DNA from: Mycolicibacterium aubagnense
Lineage (GTDB): Bacteria > Actinomycetota > Actinomycetes > Mycobacteriales > Mycobacteriaceae
Direction of reading: 5' to 3'
Length of the DNA stretch: 64,000 nucleotides
Assembly: GCF_010730955.1 (NCBI RefSeq)
Contig: NZ_AP022577.1
Span: forward strand, 5,890,001-5,954,000
Positions 48,761-57,222 of the stretch are shown in pieces. The notes under the pieces were generated by a model, which ran no database searches, was not told the origin of the DNA, and saw only the letters and a program-made list of their open reading frames with translations. The stretch's first letter is position 1. Every line of letters starts with the position of its first letter. A program made the position numbers and the translations under genes.

Positions 48761-49384
48761 TCATGCCACCGATCGGAGTAGTCGTGGCGGCAGCGTGGGC
48801 TCGGGCAGCTTCGAGAGCACTTTGATGCGCGCGACGGTCTTGCTGATCGGAAGCCCGGGTACACCGAGCCAAGCTGCTCCCAGAGCGGCGGCGAATGATG
48901 CGTCGGCCCGATCTTCGATGTTCTTGTCCCGCGTCGCGTGCGGCCATGCCAGCGCGTAGGCAGCGGCCACTTGGCTCTTGCTCGAATTTCCGCGACCGGT
49001 GGCGAACTGCTTGATCTGTTGCGGGGTGACTTCCATGACCGGAACACCTGCGTTGCACAGGCCAGCGGTCACCGCCCACCAGAGGAATCCGCGTCGGGCC
49101 ACGGAACTGTCCTTCCCCTTCACCGAAAACTGCAGGCCTTCGACCACGACCAGAACCGGGTCAGCGGCGATCACCTGCGCGACGATGCCATCCGTCAATG
49201 TGCAGTGCCGGGCGACGTGTGCGCTGAGTGTGTCCACCGCTGGGGGCGGAGATCCGTGCACTGCGGTGGACAGCTGCCCTGCGGCCACGTCGATAGCCGC
49301 AATCCCGGAACCGGTGAGGGACAGATCCAGTCCAATGACGTTCGCGCCGTTGCGGGTTGGGTCCAGATACGGGTGGGCGATCAT
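48761..49384 (-). CDS. RuvC-like Holliday junction resolvase
   Basis: A 207-aa RNase H-fold nuclease. Acidic residues are spaced as in RuvC: Asp20 in NVIGLDLSLTGSG, Glu82 in LVVVEGLQF, and Asp158/Asp161 in NIEDRADASFAAALGAAWL. The conserved VTPQQIKQFATGRGNSSKSQ loop is present. It would resolve branched DNA during element replication, excision or recombination. Related proteins occur in actinophages. Confidence 0.78.
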   Translation of the reverse strand: MIAHPYLDPTRNGANVIGLDLSLTGSGIAAIDVAAGQLSTAVHGSPPPAVDTLSAHVARHCTLTDGIVAQVIAADPVLVVVEGLQFSVKGKDSSVARRGFLWWAVTAGLCNAGVPVMEVTPQQIKQFATGRGNSSKSQVAAAYALAWPHATRDKNIEDRADASFAAALGAAWLGVPGLPISKTVARIKVLSKLPEPTLPPRLLRSVA

Positions 49385-49725
49385 GGCGTCAGCGTGGCAG
49401 CGACATGGGTGTGTGGCGTGCCCGCGGCGCGAGACACGCCGCCGGCGACAGGACGTGACAATTGCGGCGATCCGACGGTTACCGCATCATCTCCGGTACC
49501 TCGATCGGATCGGATTTGCGCCGCTGCTCCGCTCCCTTCTGGCGTATACCTTCCCGAAACGAGGCCTGACTTTCCCGTTCGACCTGCGCTGATGGTCAAC
49601 ACTGCGGTCAGAATCCTTGCTGTGCTGAGGGTTAACGTAGCTGTCGTGGTAACCGGGGGTGCCTCTGTGTCCGGATACTTGCTAAAACAGAGAACATCCA
49701 GATCGAGATATGTAACTAGTAGCAC
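49381..49725 (-). CDS. Doubtful ORF coupled to the RuvC-like gene
   Basis: Up to 114 codons; the end overlaps the RuvC-like ATG by ATGA, a sign of coupling. The sequence (TTTATLTLSTARILTAVLTI, then Ser/Gly/Ala-rich) could be a signal- or membrane-like segment with a disordered tail. It has no recognisable domain and the start is unclear, so it may be only an upstream untranslated region. Confidence 0.25.
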   Translation of the reverse strand: MLLVTYLDLDVLCFSKYPDTEAPPVTTTATLTLSTARILTAVLTISAGRTGKSGLVSGRYTPEGSGAAAQIRSDRGTGDDAVTVGSPQLSRPVAGGVSRAAGTPHTHVAATLTP

Positions 49726-50071
49726 TAACTAAAAATGTAACGCATCTAGATACCCCTACAGGTATCGGGAGAGGGTTCTGCAGAGGCACCCTCGGTTGCC
49801 GCGACGGCTACGTGTTGATGCAGGTAGATGCCAGCGGTGACGGATTTATTGACCGTTTCACCAGGTCAGACGGGCAACTTACGTCTCCTCTCGGGAAGGT
49901 ATGCGCCAGCGCGTAATTCAACGCGGTGAGGGCTTGTCGCGGCGGTGGGAAACCGCCGCTGGGATGGCCGAAGATTCGGTGAGTGACCGGGCCCGCGCCG
50001 TGGAGCTCGCGCCTGGCCGCGGACTGGCACTGTCCCGTCGCGTCACATGAGCGCGAGCAAGGAGTCAACGC
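49726..50071. other. Divergent intergenic region
   Basis: About 345 bp between the RuvC-like operon (minus) and the small-gene operon (plus). It includes an AT-rich patch (49680-49760) and the short hairpin GATACC-CCTACA-GGTATC at 49750-49767. It probably holds promoters for both directions. No gene seen. Confidence 0.5.
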
Positions 50072-50263
50072 GTGGCCCGATACGCATACAAGGGGCAGAC
50101 CTATTCGCCGGGGGATCTCATCGAGCAACTGATCCGAGAAGGGGAGGCTTCGCCTGGTGCGCGGGGGATGTCGGCCGAAGATGTTCTCGGCCAGATCGCG
50201 GCTGTCAACGGAATCGATCGCGACGCGGTCGATTCGACCAGTTTCCCGCAGCGGATCGGCTGA
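50072..50263 (+). CDS. Small hypothetical protein (63 aa)
   Basis: GTG start with AAGGAG upstream. MARYAYKGQTYSPGDLIEQL, then ASPGARGMSAEDVLGQIAAV: a short strand plus helices. It is followed after 3 bp by the next gene. Function unknown. Confidence 0.55.
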   Translation: MARYAYKGQTYSPGDLIEQLIREGEASPGARGMSAEDVLGQIAAVNGIDRDAVDSTSFPQRIG

Positions 50264-50266
50264 CTG

Positions 50267-50503
50267 ATGGCGGAGCGCATCGGATACCTCGACGGTGGGC
50301 CGGACGCGCGCCACCTCGCGTTCGTCGACCCCGCGGGAGTCATCCGCGTGCAGGTCGATGCGCAGACCTGTCGCGATACCGGGCACCGCTTCGCGAACTG
50401 TGCGACCTGCGGCTGGAACGTACACGGGCCCGACCGCGGCGGCGTCGACGGTCAGATGGACGTGCATTTCGAAGAGCATCTGGCGGAGATGGGTTTGAAG
50501 TGA
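50267..50503 (+). CDS. Small hypothetical Cys/His-containing protein (78 aa)
   Basis: MAERIGYLDGGPDARHLAFV, then DTGHRFANCATCGWNVHGPD and a C-terminal FEEHLAEMGLK. The CxxC plus nearby His residues could bind zinc. It overlaps the next gene by GTGA. Confidence 0.55.
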   Translation: MAERIGYLDGGPDARHLAFVDPAGVIRVQVDAQTCRDTGHRFANCATCGWNVHGPDRGGVDGQMDVHFEEHLAEMGLK

Positions 50504-50721
50504 TCAAGCCGATCTCGGAGCTTGTCACCGGTGACAGGGTCGTCGCCTTTGTGCTGCCTGGCTGCCGGCTTCAGGTCGTGCGCGGTGGGCCGTTCGAAGT
50601 CGATTCCGTCGTAGAAGCTGGCGGCGAGTGGGAGGGTGCTCCACAGATCAAGATTGTCGGCACCTCCCGCACCCGCGCTGCGCGCTACGCCAACGGTGCA
50701 ACGCACGTCGAGGTTCAATGA
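50500..50721 (+). CDS. Small beta-rich hypothetical protein (73 aa)
   Basis: GTG start overlapping the previous stop. The sequence IKPISELVTGDRVVAFVLPG and FEVDSVVEAGGEWEGAPQIK looks like a small beta-barrel (SH3/KOW-like) domain by pattern. Its end overlaps the end of the convergent regulator gene. Confidence 0.5.
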   Translation: MIKPISELVTGDRVVAFVLPGCRLQVVRGGPFEVDSVVEAGGEWEGAPQIKIVGTSRTRAARYANGATHVEVQ

Positions 50722-51005
50722 GGCGAGTGTCTGTCCGCGGGGTTTTTCACCTGAACTCTGCGCGGCCTCCCGCCGCCGGCGCCTCGACCTGGCCGATGGG
50801 TGTGCCAGTCATCGACGCGCGCGGAGTCAAATAGCGGACTGTTACTCACTCGGGTTACCGCAGCGGGGAAGTCGTGCGGCCCCGACGTTCCGGCTCGGCG
50901 TCGCTGGGCAGCTTGACCGTTATATGTGCGCACCGTGGCGACCGCCAATTCGTAGCGTTCGGCGATGTCCGCCAATGACATCAGGGTTCGATCGTTGTCC
51001 AGCAT
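50715..51005 (-). CDS. HTH DNA-binding protein
   Basis: A 96-aa protein with an AlpA/MerR-like HTH: RTLMSLADIAERYELAVATV, RTYNGQAAQRRRA, DSARVDDWHTHRPG, and a basic Gly/Arg tail. It is divergent from the XRE-type regulator. The operator-like inverted repeat covers its start codon, so it is likely controlled by one of the two. Confidence 0.6.
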   Translation of the reverse strand: MLDNDRTLMSLADIAERYELAVATVRTYNGQAAQRRRAGTSGPHDFPAAVTRVSNSPLFDSARVDDWHTHRPGRGAGGGRPRRVQVKNPADRHSPH

Positions 51006-51049
51006 CACAAGGTCGCCCCAGTCACAAAACATAACTATAGTTGTGATGC
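51002..51049. promoter_or_regulatory. Operator-like inverted repeats between divergent regulators
   Basis: GCATCACAA (51002-51010) and TTGTGATGC (51041-51049) form a perfect 9-bp inverted repeat that includes the start codon of the minus-strand HTH gene. Within it lie TCACAA...TTGTGA and the 10-bp palindrome AACTATAGTT (51033-51042). Another TCACA-rich palindrome, TGATCACAAAATCACA, starts near 51134. Confidence 0.6.
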
Positions 51050-51269
51050 TGAAGTTTAGCCACGGCGCGGGGCGACACGCGCTGCGGCGGGGTTCCGCCG
51101 ATTTCGATAAGTAATGTGCAGTTGATAAACGCGTGATCACAAAATCACATGTGTGAATGAGCGTGTCCGCTGGCGCGGCAACTGTCGCTAGATTGTCGTC
51201 CTTGTTATGGTTCCGTACCGCCGTGGACTCGTGCATACTCATGCGGTGCACGTCAGACCGGAAAGGACT

Positions 51270-51956
51270 GTGGTGGACAGCACTGAGCACGAGGGATGGG
51301 TCCGCGTCGGGCAAAGGGTTGCCGAGGCGCGGAAGGCTCTCGGCTTCACGAATCGCAAGGCGTTCGCTGAAAGTTGTGGTGTCTCCGACCGGCTGGTGAC
51401 AGACCTAGAAACCGGTAATCGGGCCAATTTTTCGGCTCGGACTCTAGCTTTGCTGGAGGAGGGCTTGGGCTGGCCGATCGGGACTATGGGCATGATGGCC
51501 GCCGACGACTCGGTTGAGGCGCCGGAGGCGGGCATCGGCGGCGATCTGCAGTGGGGTTTTATGTACCAGGACCCCAAGCCGGTCCAAGTCGAGGTGCCTG
51601 TCATCCAACGTGCAATCACCGCGCTGACTGATGCGTCGCGGGTGGGGGCACTGAAGGGCCAAGAAGCGCACGCAGTTGGCGCTGCGTTGGTGCGTCTGAG
51701 CTGGCCATACGTCATACGGCTGATCGAGGACAACTGCCAGCCAGGCAAAGAAGTCCACCGCGGTGTGCGGCCACTATACGAATCATTCGAAGAGTTGGCC
51801 GCCGAATACGGCGTCGTTGATGCGTCAGCCCGGTACGCGCGGTGGCTCGCCGGCGATCTGGCGGAAAACGAGCTAACCGATAAGGACGTCAAGGCGTTCT
51901 GGCAGCGCCTCATCGAATCCCGGCGTGCCCGTCCCCGCCGCCATGGGGACGGATAG
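51270..51956 (+). CDS. XRE-family transcriptional regulator
   Basis: A 228-aa protein. The N-terminal Cro/CI-type HTH reads VGQRVAEARKALGFTNRKAF, ESCGVSDRLVTDLETGNR and TLALLEEGLGW. A helical C-terminal domain of unknown type follows. GGAAAGG precedes two adjacent GTG codons (51270, 51273); the longer frame to 51207 lacks such a site. It is the likely immunity- or transfer-type repressor of element 2 and lies directly upstream of the ESX operon. Confidence 0.75.
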   Translation: MVDSTEHEGWVRVGQRVAEARKALGFTNRKAFAESCGVSDRLVTDLETGNRANFSARTLALLEEGLGWPIGTMGMMAADDSVEAPEAGIGGDLQWGFMYQDPKPVQVEVPVIQRAITALTDASRVGALKGQEAHAVGAALVRLSWPYVIRLIEDNCQPGKEVHRGVRPLYESFEELAAEYGVVDASARYARWLAGDLAENELTDKDVKAFWQRLIESRRARPRRHGDG

Positions 51957-51974
51957 CCACAGCGCCGAGTAACA

Positions 51975-52009
51975 CATGCACCACTCCGCGGAAACTCGGT
52001 GGGTGCATG
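51975..52009 (+). terminator. Terminator-like hairpin between regulator and EccD
   Basis: CATGCACC and GGTGCATG pair with further imperfect pairing inside the loop, 18 bp after the XRE stop. No long T-run follows. Confidence 0.5.
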
Positions 52010-52179
52010 CTTGACGTTGCGTGAAGCTGCCGACGGCAGTTCAGCGAGGCTGCTCGTCGCACACCTATGCGTGCCTGCAAGTTGCATGCCATCTATTCCG
52101 AACTTCAAACCGAAATCTGTTGGGGGGCATTTCGCGCCGCGTGCGCTCTGATGCTCCTTTGGCCGGTATTTCTGCGGGC

Positions 52180-53667
52180 ATGAATCAGCCGGCATCCGTG
52201 CTCAGCGACACCACCTTCGTTGCGGTCAACGTGCATGCGCGCGACACCGCGTTCCACTGCAAGCTGCACGCCCACACCCCTGTGGTCGAACTACTTCCAC
52301 AGCTGCGCAAGCAGTTTCTGGACCGCGCACACGGGGGCGAGCTGGGCACGTACCTGACCGCCGAGCGTGTTGAGTGGGCCCTGGAGGTCGGGCCGATCCG
52401 TGAGCGAATCGACCCCGAATCCACGCTGGACGAAGCAGAAATCGTGCCGGGGGCGGACCTCTACTTGACCCACCGTGCGCGCACCGAGAGCTATCCGGTG
52501 CTTCGCGATGATGTCGCTGAAGGTGCGGCTGAAGTGTCCAAGCGGTTGTTCACCGTTATCGATGGCCGCGACACGCGCCGGCTCGGGACCTTCGCGCTTC
52601 CGTTCGCCGTCGCCGCTGCATCGGTCATCGGCATGGGGGATGTGCTCTCGGGCGATCACGAAGGCCGCTGGATTGTGCTTGGCGCACTAGTCGCGCTTGC
52701 CCTGATGTGCGCATCGCTCGCCGCTGTACTTTCTCGCACAAGTGGCAGCTACAGCGATGTCAGCGCCTCGCTATGTGTTTCGGCGTACCTTGCCACAGCC
52801 GCGGCGGCGGTGACGGGAGTGCCCCGAGAGTTGGGGGTGTGGCACTTGACCACGGCGGGTGCCGCCGTAGCGACTGTTGCCGTCGCGCTGTGGTCGCTGA
52901 CTGACAACCGGCCGCCGACACTGCATGTCGCTGTGGCTGCAGTTTCAGTTAGCGCAGTGCTCGTCGGACTTCTGCACGTGGCATTTTCGGTGTCATCGCA
53001 AGCCGTGGCTGCACAGATGATATTCGCCGCTGTCCTCATCATTGTGTGGAGCACGCCGTTTGCACGCGCAGTTGGCCGTATGCAGGTCAATTACATTCCC
53101 ACCACCGGTGAACCGCTTGTGCGCCGCGCGGAGATGACGGTCGCACAAGTCTCGCGTCGCTCGACGTCGGGCGTGGCGATCGAATCGATGCTCAACCAGG
53201 AGAATCGCGTCATCACCACCCTGCATGCGCTGATCGGACTGGTCACGGCGGGCGGTGCGCTGTTGGTCGTCAGTGCCGCCGCTGCCGGGTTCTTCACGAC
53301 CAACTACGAATGGCACATGTTCGCCTTGGTGGCCGCCGCCGCAGTGGCAGCGGTGGCTGTGGGGAGGGGCCTGGTGATCCGGGCGGCCGCGTTCCCGCTA
53401 CTGGTGGCCGGACCTCTGGCGGCTACCGCGTACCTGGCCGGCCGGGCGTTGTCCGACCACCGCGCCGATCAAACTGTGCTGGTGGCGGGCACGGTTCCGC
53501 TACTGATTTTTGTTCTGCTGGCGGCGATTTGGTCGGTGCGGGCACAGACGCTGCACTCCCCGCTCGGAAAGCGGCGGCTGGAGTTCCTGGCCATCGCAGC
53601 GGTGGCGACCATGTTCCCGCTGCTTGTGCTGATCATGGACGGCTGGTCCAAGGTCCGAAACCGCTGA
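52180..53667 (+). CDS. eccD: EccD, polytopic ESX channel subunit
   Basis: A 495-aa protein with the EccD plan. An N-terminal ubiquitin/YukD-like domain (FVAVNVHARDTAFHCKLHAH to ADLYLTHRARTESYPVLRDD, about residues 10-110) is followed by about 11 membrane helices (LGTFALPFAVAAASVIGMG to FLAIAAVATMFPLLVLIM). EccD forms the hydrophobic core of the ESX inner-membrane complex. The ATG at 52180 matches the family start; the upstream frame is unlike EccD. It begins the eccD-mycP-eccE-coupling ATPase run. Confidence 0.9.
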   Translation: MNQPASVLSDTTFVAVNVHARDTAFHCKLHAHTPVVELLPQLRKQFLDRAHGGELGTYLTAERVEWALEVGPIRERIDPESTLDEAEIVPGADLYLTHRARTESYPVLRDDVAEGAAEVSKRLFTVIDGRDTRRLGTFALPFAVAAASVIGMGDVLSGDHEGRWIVLGALVALALMCASLAAVLSRTSGSYSDVSASLCVSAYLATAAAAVTGVPRELGVWHLTTAGAAVATVAVALWSLTDNRPPTLHVAVAAVSVSAVLVGLLHVAFSVSSQAVAAQMIFAAVLIIVWSTPFARAVGRMQVNYIPTTGEPLVRRAEMTVAQVSRRSTSGVAIESMLNQENRVITTLHALIGLVTAGGALLVVSAAAAGFFTTNYEWHMFALVAAAAVAAVAVGRGLVIRAAAFPLLVAGPLAATAYLAGRALSDHRADQTVLVAGTVPLLIFVLLAAIWSVRAQTLHSPLGKRRLEFLAIAAVATMFPLLVLIMDGWSKVRNR

Positions 53668-53701
53668 ACCACCAAACATCCACCGACACAGGAGTATTGC
53701 C

Positions 53702-55114
53702 GTGAACTTGGCAGTAATTGCAAGACTGCTTCGGCGGCTGGCCGTGGCGATCGGAGTAATGGTCCTCGTGGCTGTTCTGGACCTGATGCCGCAGGCTTTT
53801 GCGTTGGCCCCGTACGCGTTTGATCTGGCTGTAGACATCGCCCCGCCGGATTCGCCGCCTGGACCAGAATTTCCGATGGTGCAGCGCTACCTCTGCGCTA
53901 CTTCAGGTCAGCTGGCGGGCTCGCAGTTCGACTCGGTGCCGATCGACACAGTGTGGGGTGTGGCGGCCTTGCACGGGTTCGCCACTGGCAAAGGCCAAAC
54001 AGTGGCCGTCATCGATTCCGGGGTCAACCGCAATGACCGACTGTCCCGACTGCTGGGTGGGGGAGACTACATTCTTGGCGGCGACGGACTGATGGACTGC
54101 GATCACCACGGAACCCTGGTGGCTGGCATCATTGGTGCCCAGGCGCGCAAGGGCGACGGATTCGTCGGTGTCGCGCCGGACTCCTCAATCGTTTCAATCC
54201 GCCAGACCTCCGATGTCTACGAGGTCGATTCCTCGAAAACCGCCAATGCACGAGAGGCGCACGCGGCGTCGAACATCACCACGCTGGCCAGGGCGATCGT
54301 GCACGCAGCGTCATTGAATGCCACTGTCATCAACATCTCGGCCACCGCGTGCATAGCGACCAACAAGCCGGTGGACCTACACGCCCTGGCGGGCGCTCTC
54401 TACTACGCCGCAGTGGTTAAGAACGTCGTGATCGTCACTGCGGCAGGCAATCTCGGCGGCGACTGTACTGCCAACCCGGGACCCGATCCGGCAACGCCCT
54501 CGGACGAACGGGGTTGGGGGGCGGTCAGCGCACTCTCGCTGCCGTCGATGTTCAGCGACTTCGTATTGTCGGTTGGCGGAACAACATTGACCGGTGACCC
54601 GTACATCAAGTCGATGCCGGGACCATGGGTCGGCGTCGCTGCCCCGGCGATCAATGTGGTCAGCCTCGACCCCGCCAAGATAAGTGGCGAGTTGATCAAC
54701 GCCCAGCAGACCAAGAACGGCATCGAGCCGATCGCTGGAACGAGCTTCTCTTCGGCCAACGTCTCCGGGCTGGCCGCGCTGGTGCGTGAGCGGTACCCGA
54801 ATCTGACCAGTCACCAGGTGATTGAACGGATCAAGCGCACAGCCCACGCACCGTCACAGACAATCAGCTCGATTCTCGGTTACGGCGTGGTCGACCCGAT
54901 GGCGGCGCTGACCGCGCCCATCGACGACTCGATTCCGGCTGTGGCCGTGGGCGTTCCGTCGAGGGCGGCGATCCCTGGAGCGCCACCACCGCCGGCTGAC
55001 AACCTCGGCCGTAACATCGCCTTGATCTCCCTGGCGGTTCTTGGCTCGGTGGTGTTCGTGGTCCTGGTGGTCGGACTGGCCCGCGGCGGCCGGACTCAGA
55101 AGGGGAGCAACTGA
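53702..55114 (+). CDS. mycP: Mycosin, membrane-anchored ESX subtilisin-like protease
   Basis: A 470-aa mycosin. It has a signal helix (LAVAIGVMVLVAVLDLMPQA), then the catalytic triad Asp105 (VAVIDSGVNR), His136 (DCDHHGTLVAGI) and Ser348 (AGTSFSSANVSGLAAL), with the oxyanion Asn in VTAAGN. A Pro-rich linker and C-terminal membrane helix (IALISLAVLGSVVFVVLVVG) follow. Mycosins are needed for ESX complex stability. GTG start with AGGAG upstream. The stop overlaps the EccE ATG. Confidence 0.92.
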   Translation: MNLAVIARLLRRLAVAIGVMVLVAVLDLMPQAFALAPYAFDLAVDIAPPDSPPGPEFPMVQRYLCATSGQLAGSQFDSVPIDTVWGVAALHGFATGKGQTVAVIDSGVNRNDRLSRLLGGGDYILGGDGLMDCDHHGTLVAGIIGAQARKGDGFVGVAPDSSIVSIRQTSDVYEVDSSKTANAREAHAASNITTLARAIVHAASLNATVINISATACIATNKPVDLHALAGALYYAAVVKNVVIVTAAGNLGGDCTANPGPDPATPSDERGWGAVSALSLPSMFSDFVLSVGGTTLTGDPYIKSMPGPWVGVAAPAINVVSLDPAKISGELINAQQTKNGIEPIAGTSFSSANVSGLAALVRERYPNLTSHQVIERIKRTAHAPSQTISSILGYGVVDPMAALTAPIDDSIPAVAVGVPSRAAIPGAPPPPADNLGRNIALISLAVLGSVVFVVLVVGLARGGRTQKGSN

Positions 55115-57222
55115 TGGCACGCCGGAAACGAGACGAGGCTGCGGCCACCGCGGGGTCGGAAGCGTCGGCCCCGCGCACAGCGTCCCCCGGGCGCGAGCTG
55201 GTGTCACTCGACCCGCGCACCAGCATGGCTGCGTCGATGCTGGCCACCTCAGTGGCGTTCGGGGGCGCGGGGCTGGGTTTGCCTCCTGCCGCATGGGCCG
55301 GCTCAGCCGCCGCTGTAGTCGCGGCCTTCGGTGCCCGTGTCGGCGGCCGAACGCTGGGGCAGTGGGTGTCGCTCCGCCGTGGTGCGAACACCTTGCCGGA
55401 CCAGGCCGCGCTGTTCTCCCGCGACGGCGTCGGCGTGGTTTTCGACGGCACGACCGTCAGCGCGTGCGTGAAAATCACGCCGCGTCCCTGGCAGCTGACC
55501 ACTGTAAACGCGACCGGATCCAGTGAAACACCGGTGATTTCGGCTGATCAGCTGCGTCGTCAGCTGCGTCAGTATGACATCGGGCTGTCGCGCCTGGACG
55601 TGATCTGTGCCGGCTACAAGTTCGCAGTGCGGGACCACGCGGCCAGCACTCTGGACACCTTGATCGGCCCGGTGTCAGTACCGCTGGGCGGAACCACCGT
55701 CATCGTTGTCTCCCTGGACTTACAGGCCGACATTCTCGGCCCGGCCTATCGCCGGGCCCGTCGTGATTCGCTACCGGACGGTGTGTGCCAGACGCTGACG
55801 ATCGCGGCGACCCGCGTGTGCTACGCCCTTGCCGAGCAGGGGTTCGGCGGGACGCTGATGGGCGCTCCAGAAGTGCGCGAGTTTCACGACGCGGTGCTGA
55901 CCCAGGTGGCTCGGCCGATGTGCGCGCCCGGGTGGCGCCATTGCGGTGATACCGCGGGCGTACACACTCGTACCTACGTGCCCGGGCGCGGCCACTGGAA
56001 CGCCGAATCGGCCGGTGGATGGAATCACCTGCAGGCCCACCGGCAGTACACGACACTGACTTTGACACCGCAGGGAGACGACCGGGCACTGGCACAACCC
56101 CTGATCACGTACGTGGTCAGAGGCGGGGACGCGCTGGCCAAAGCCGCTGGCTACGGCCTGCGCCCCGCAGTCGGACAGCAGGTCGCCGGGATCAATCAGG
56201 CGCTGCCGGTCTCCTCACGTGCGGTTCTGCGGTCATCGGGCGCTGTGATCGACGATCACCACCGGCTGGGGTTCGGGATACCCGCCGGCGGAGCCGGAAT
56301 CTTCATCGGGACCGCGGTGGACAAGACCCGTGTGTTCGTCGCGGTATCACCGGCATTGGAGCCGCTGTGGATCTCGGGTCCGAAGCTGTTCGCAATGCAG
56401 CTGGTTGCGCGGTTGTCGACCCAGGACAAGCCGATCGCTGTCATGATCGATGATCCGGCTTGGCATCAGCTGATTGCGCACCGCAACACCCCGGCGCTCA
56501 CGTCGGGGACCATAGAGTCCTCTCCTGCGGAAATCGTGGTCTGTACCCCGCCATGGTGGGAGCAGCACCGCGAACTGTGCGCGGGTAAAGCGGTTCTGCT
56601 GGTCACCGAGGACGCCCCCGGGCGGGGCGCCACCAACAGTCTGGCCATCGTGAAAGCACCCGGAGGCAGCGCGGAAATCGAAGTGTCCGTTGATGCTCAG
56701 TCCACTCGAGTGCTGTGGGAGCTGACTCCGATCGAGCGCCGGGCGCTGCTTGGTGACGCACAGACCGATGGATCGGCAACGCCGCGGGAAGGTTCTGCAC
56801 TCAGACTGGGGGCTGTTGTGCAGCTCCCGGCGAGCCGGAGCGCCGCGCCCAAACGTAAGGCGGCGGCACAGGCGCCTGTGGTTCCCACAGTGCCGCAGGC
56901 AGATCCGTGGACGGCACCGGTGCTAGTTCAGACGGCGCCGCTGATCCCGCCGCCTGGACGAGATGCCGGCCGTGAAAGCGCTGATCGCTCCAAGGGCGCA
57001 GTTGTGCAGCCGCCTGCAAGGCCGGACCAGCCACCAAACACTGAGCAGCCCCGGTCGTCGCGAACCCCGCGGCCGGTGACAGCTCCGGTGCGCACCCGGC
57101 GAGCGGCGCCGCTGTCGGTTCCGGTCCAGCAGGAGGGTGTGCCCGGGTTCGTCACGCCACCGCAACCAGCACCGCGGCGGGCCGGCCGGCACCACCGCCC
57201 TGAAGACACGCCCAACCGCTGA
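55114..57222 (+). CDS. eccE: EccE-like ESX membrane protein with long C-terminal tail
   Basis: A 702-aa protein. Two membrane helices near the N-terminus (SMLATSVAFGGAGLGLPPAA, WAGSAAAVVAAFGARVGG) precede a large soluble domain typical of EccE (GVGVVFDGTTVSACVKITPR, GHWNAESAGGWNHLQAHRQY). Position after mycP is the family's usual place. It is longer than common EccE proteins; the extra C-terminal 150 residues are Pro/Ala/Arg-rich (VRTRRAAPLSVPVQQ) and probably disordered. Both ends overlap neighbours by one base (TGATG). Confidence 0.82.
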   Translation: MARRKRDEAAATAGSEASAPRTASPGRELVSLDPRTSMAASMLATSVAFGGAGLGLPPAAWAGSAAAVVAAFGARVGGRTLGQWVSLRRGANTLPDQAALFSRDGVGVVFDGTTVSACVKITPRPWQLTTVNATGSSETPVISADQLRRQLRQYDIGLSRLDVICAGYKFAVRDHAASTLDTLIGPVSVPLGGTTVIVVSLDLQADILGPAYRRARRDSLPDGVCQTLTIAATRVCYALAEQGFGGTLMGAPEVREFHDAVLTQVARPMCAPGWRHCGDTAGVHTRTYVPGRGHWNAESAGGWNHLQAHRQYTTLTLTPQGDDRALAQPLITYVVRGGDALAKAAGYGLRPAVGQQVAGINQALPVSSRAVLRSSGAVIDDHHRLGFGIPAGGAGIFIGTAVDKTRVFVAVSPALEPLWISGPKLFAMQLVARLSTQDKPIAVMIDDPAWHQLIAHRNTPALTSGTIESSPAEIVVCTPPWWEQHRELCAGKAVLLVTEDAPGRGATNSLAIVKAPGGSAEIEVSVDAQSTRVLWELTPIERRALLGDAQTDGSATPREGSALRLGAVVQLPASRSAAPKRKAAAQAPVVPTVPQADPWTAPVLVQTAPLIPPPGRDAGRESADRSKGAVVQPPARPDQPPNTEQPRSSRTPRPVTAPVRTRRAAPLSVPVQQEGVPGFVTPPQPAPRRAGRHHRPEDTPNR

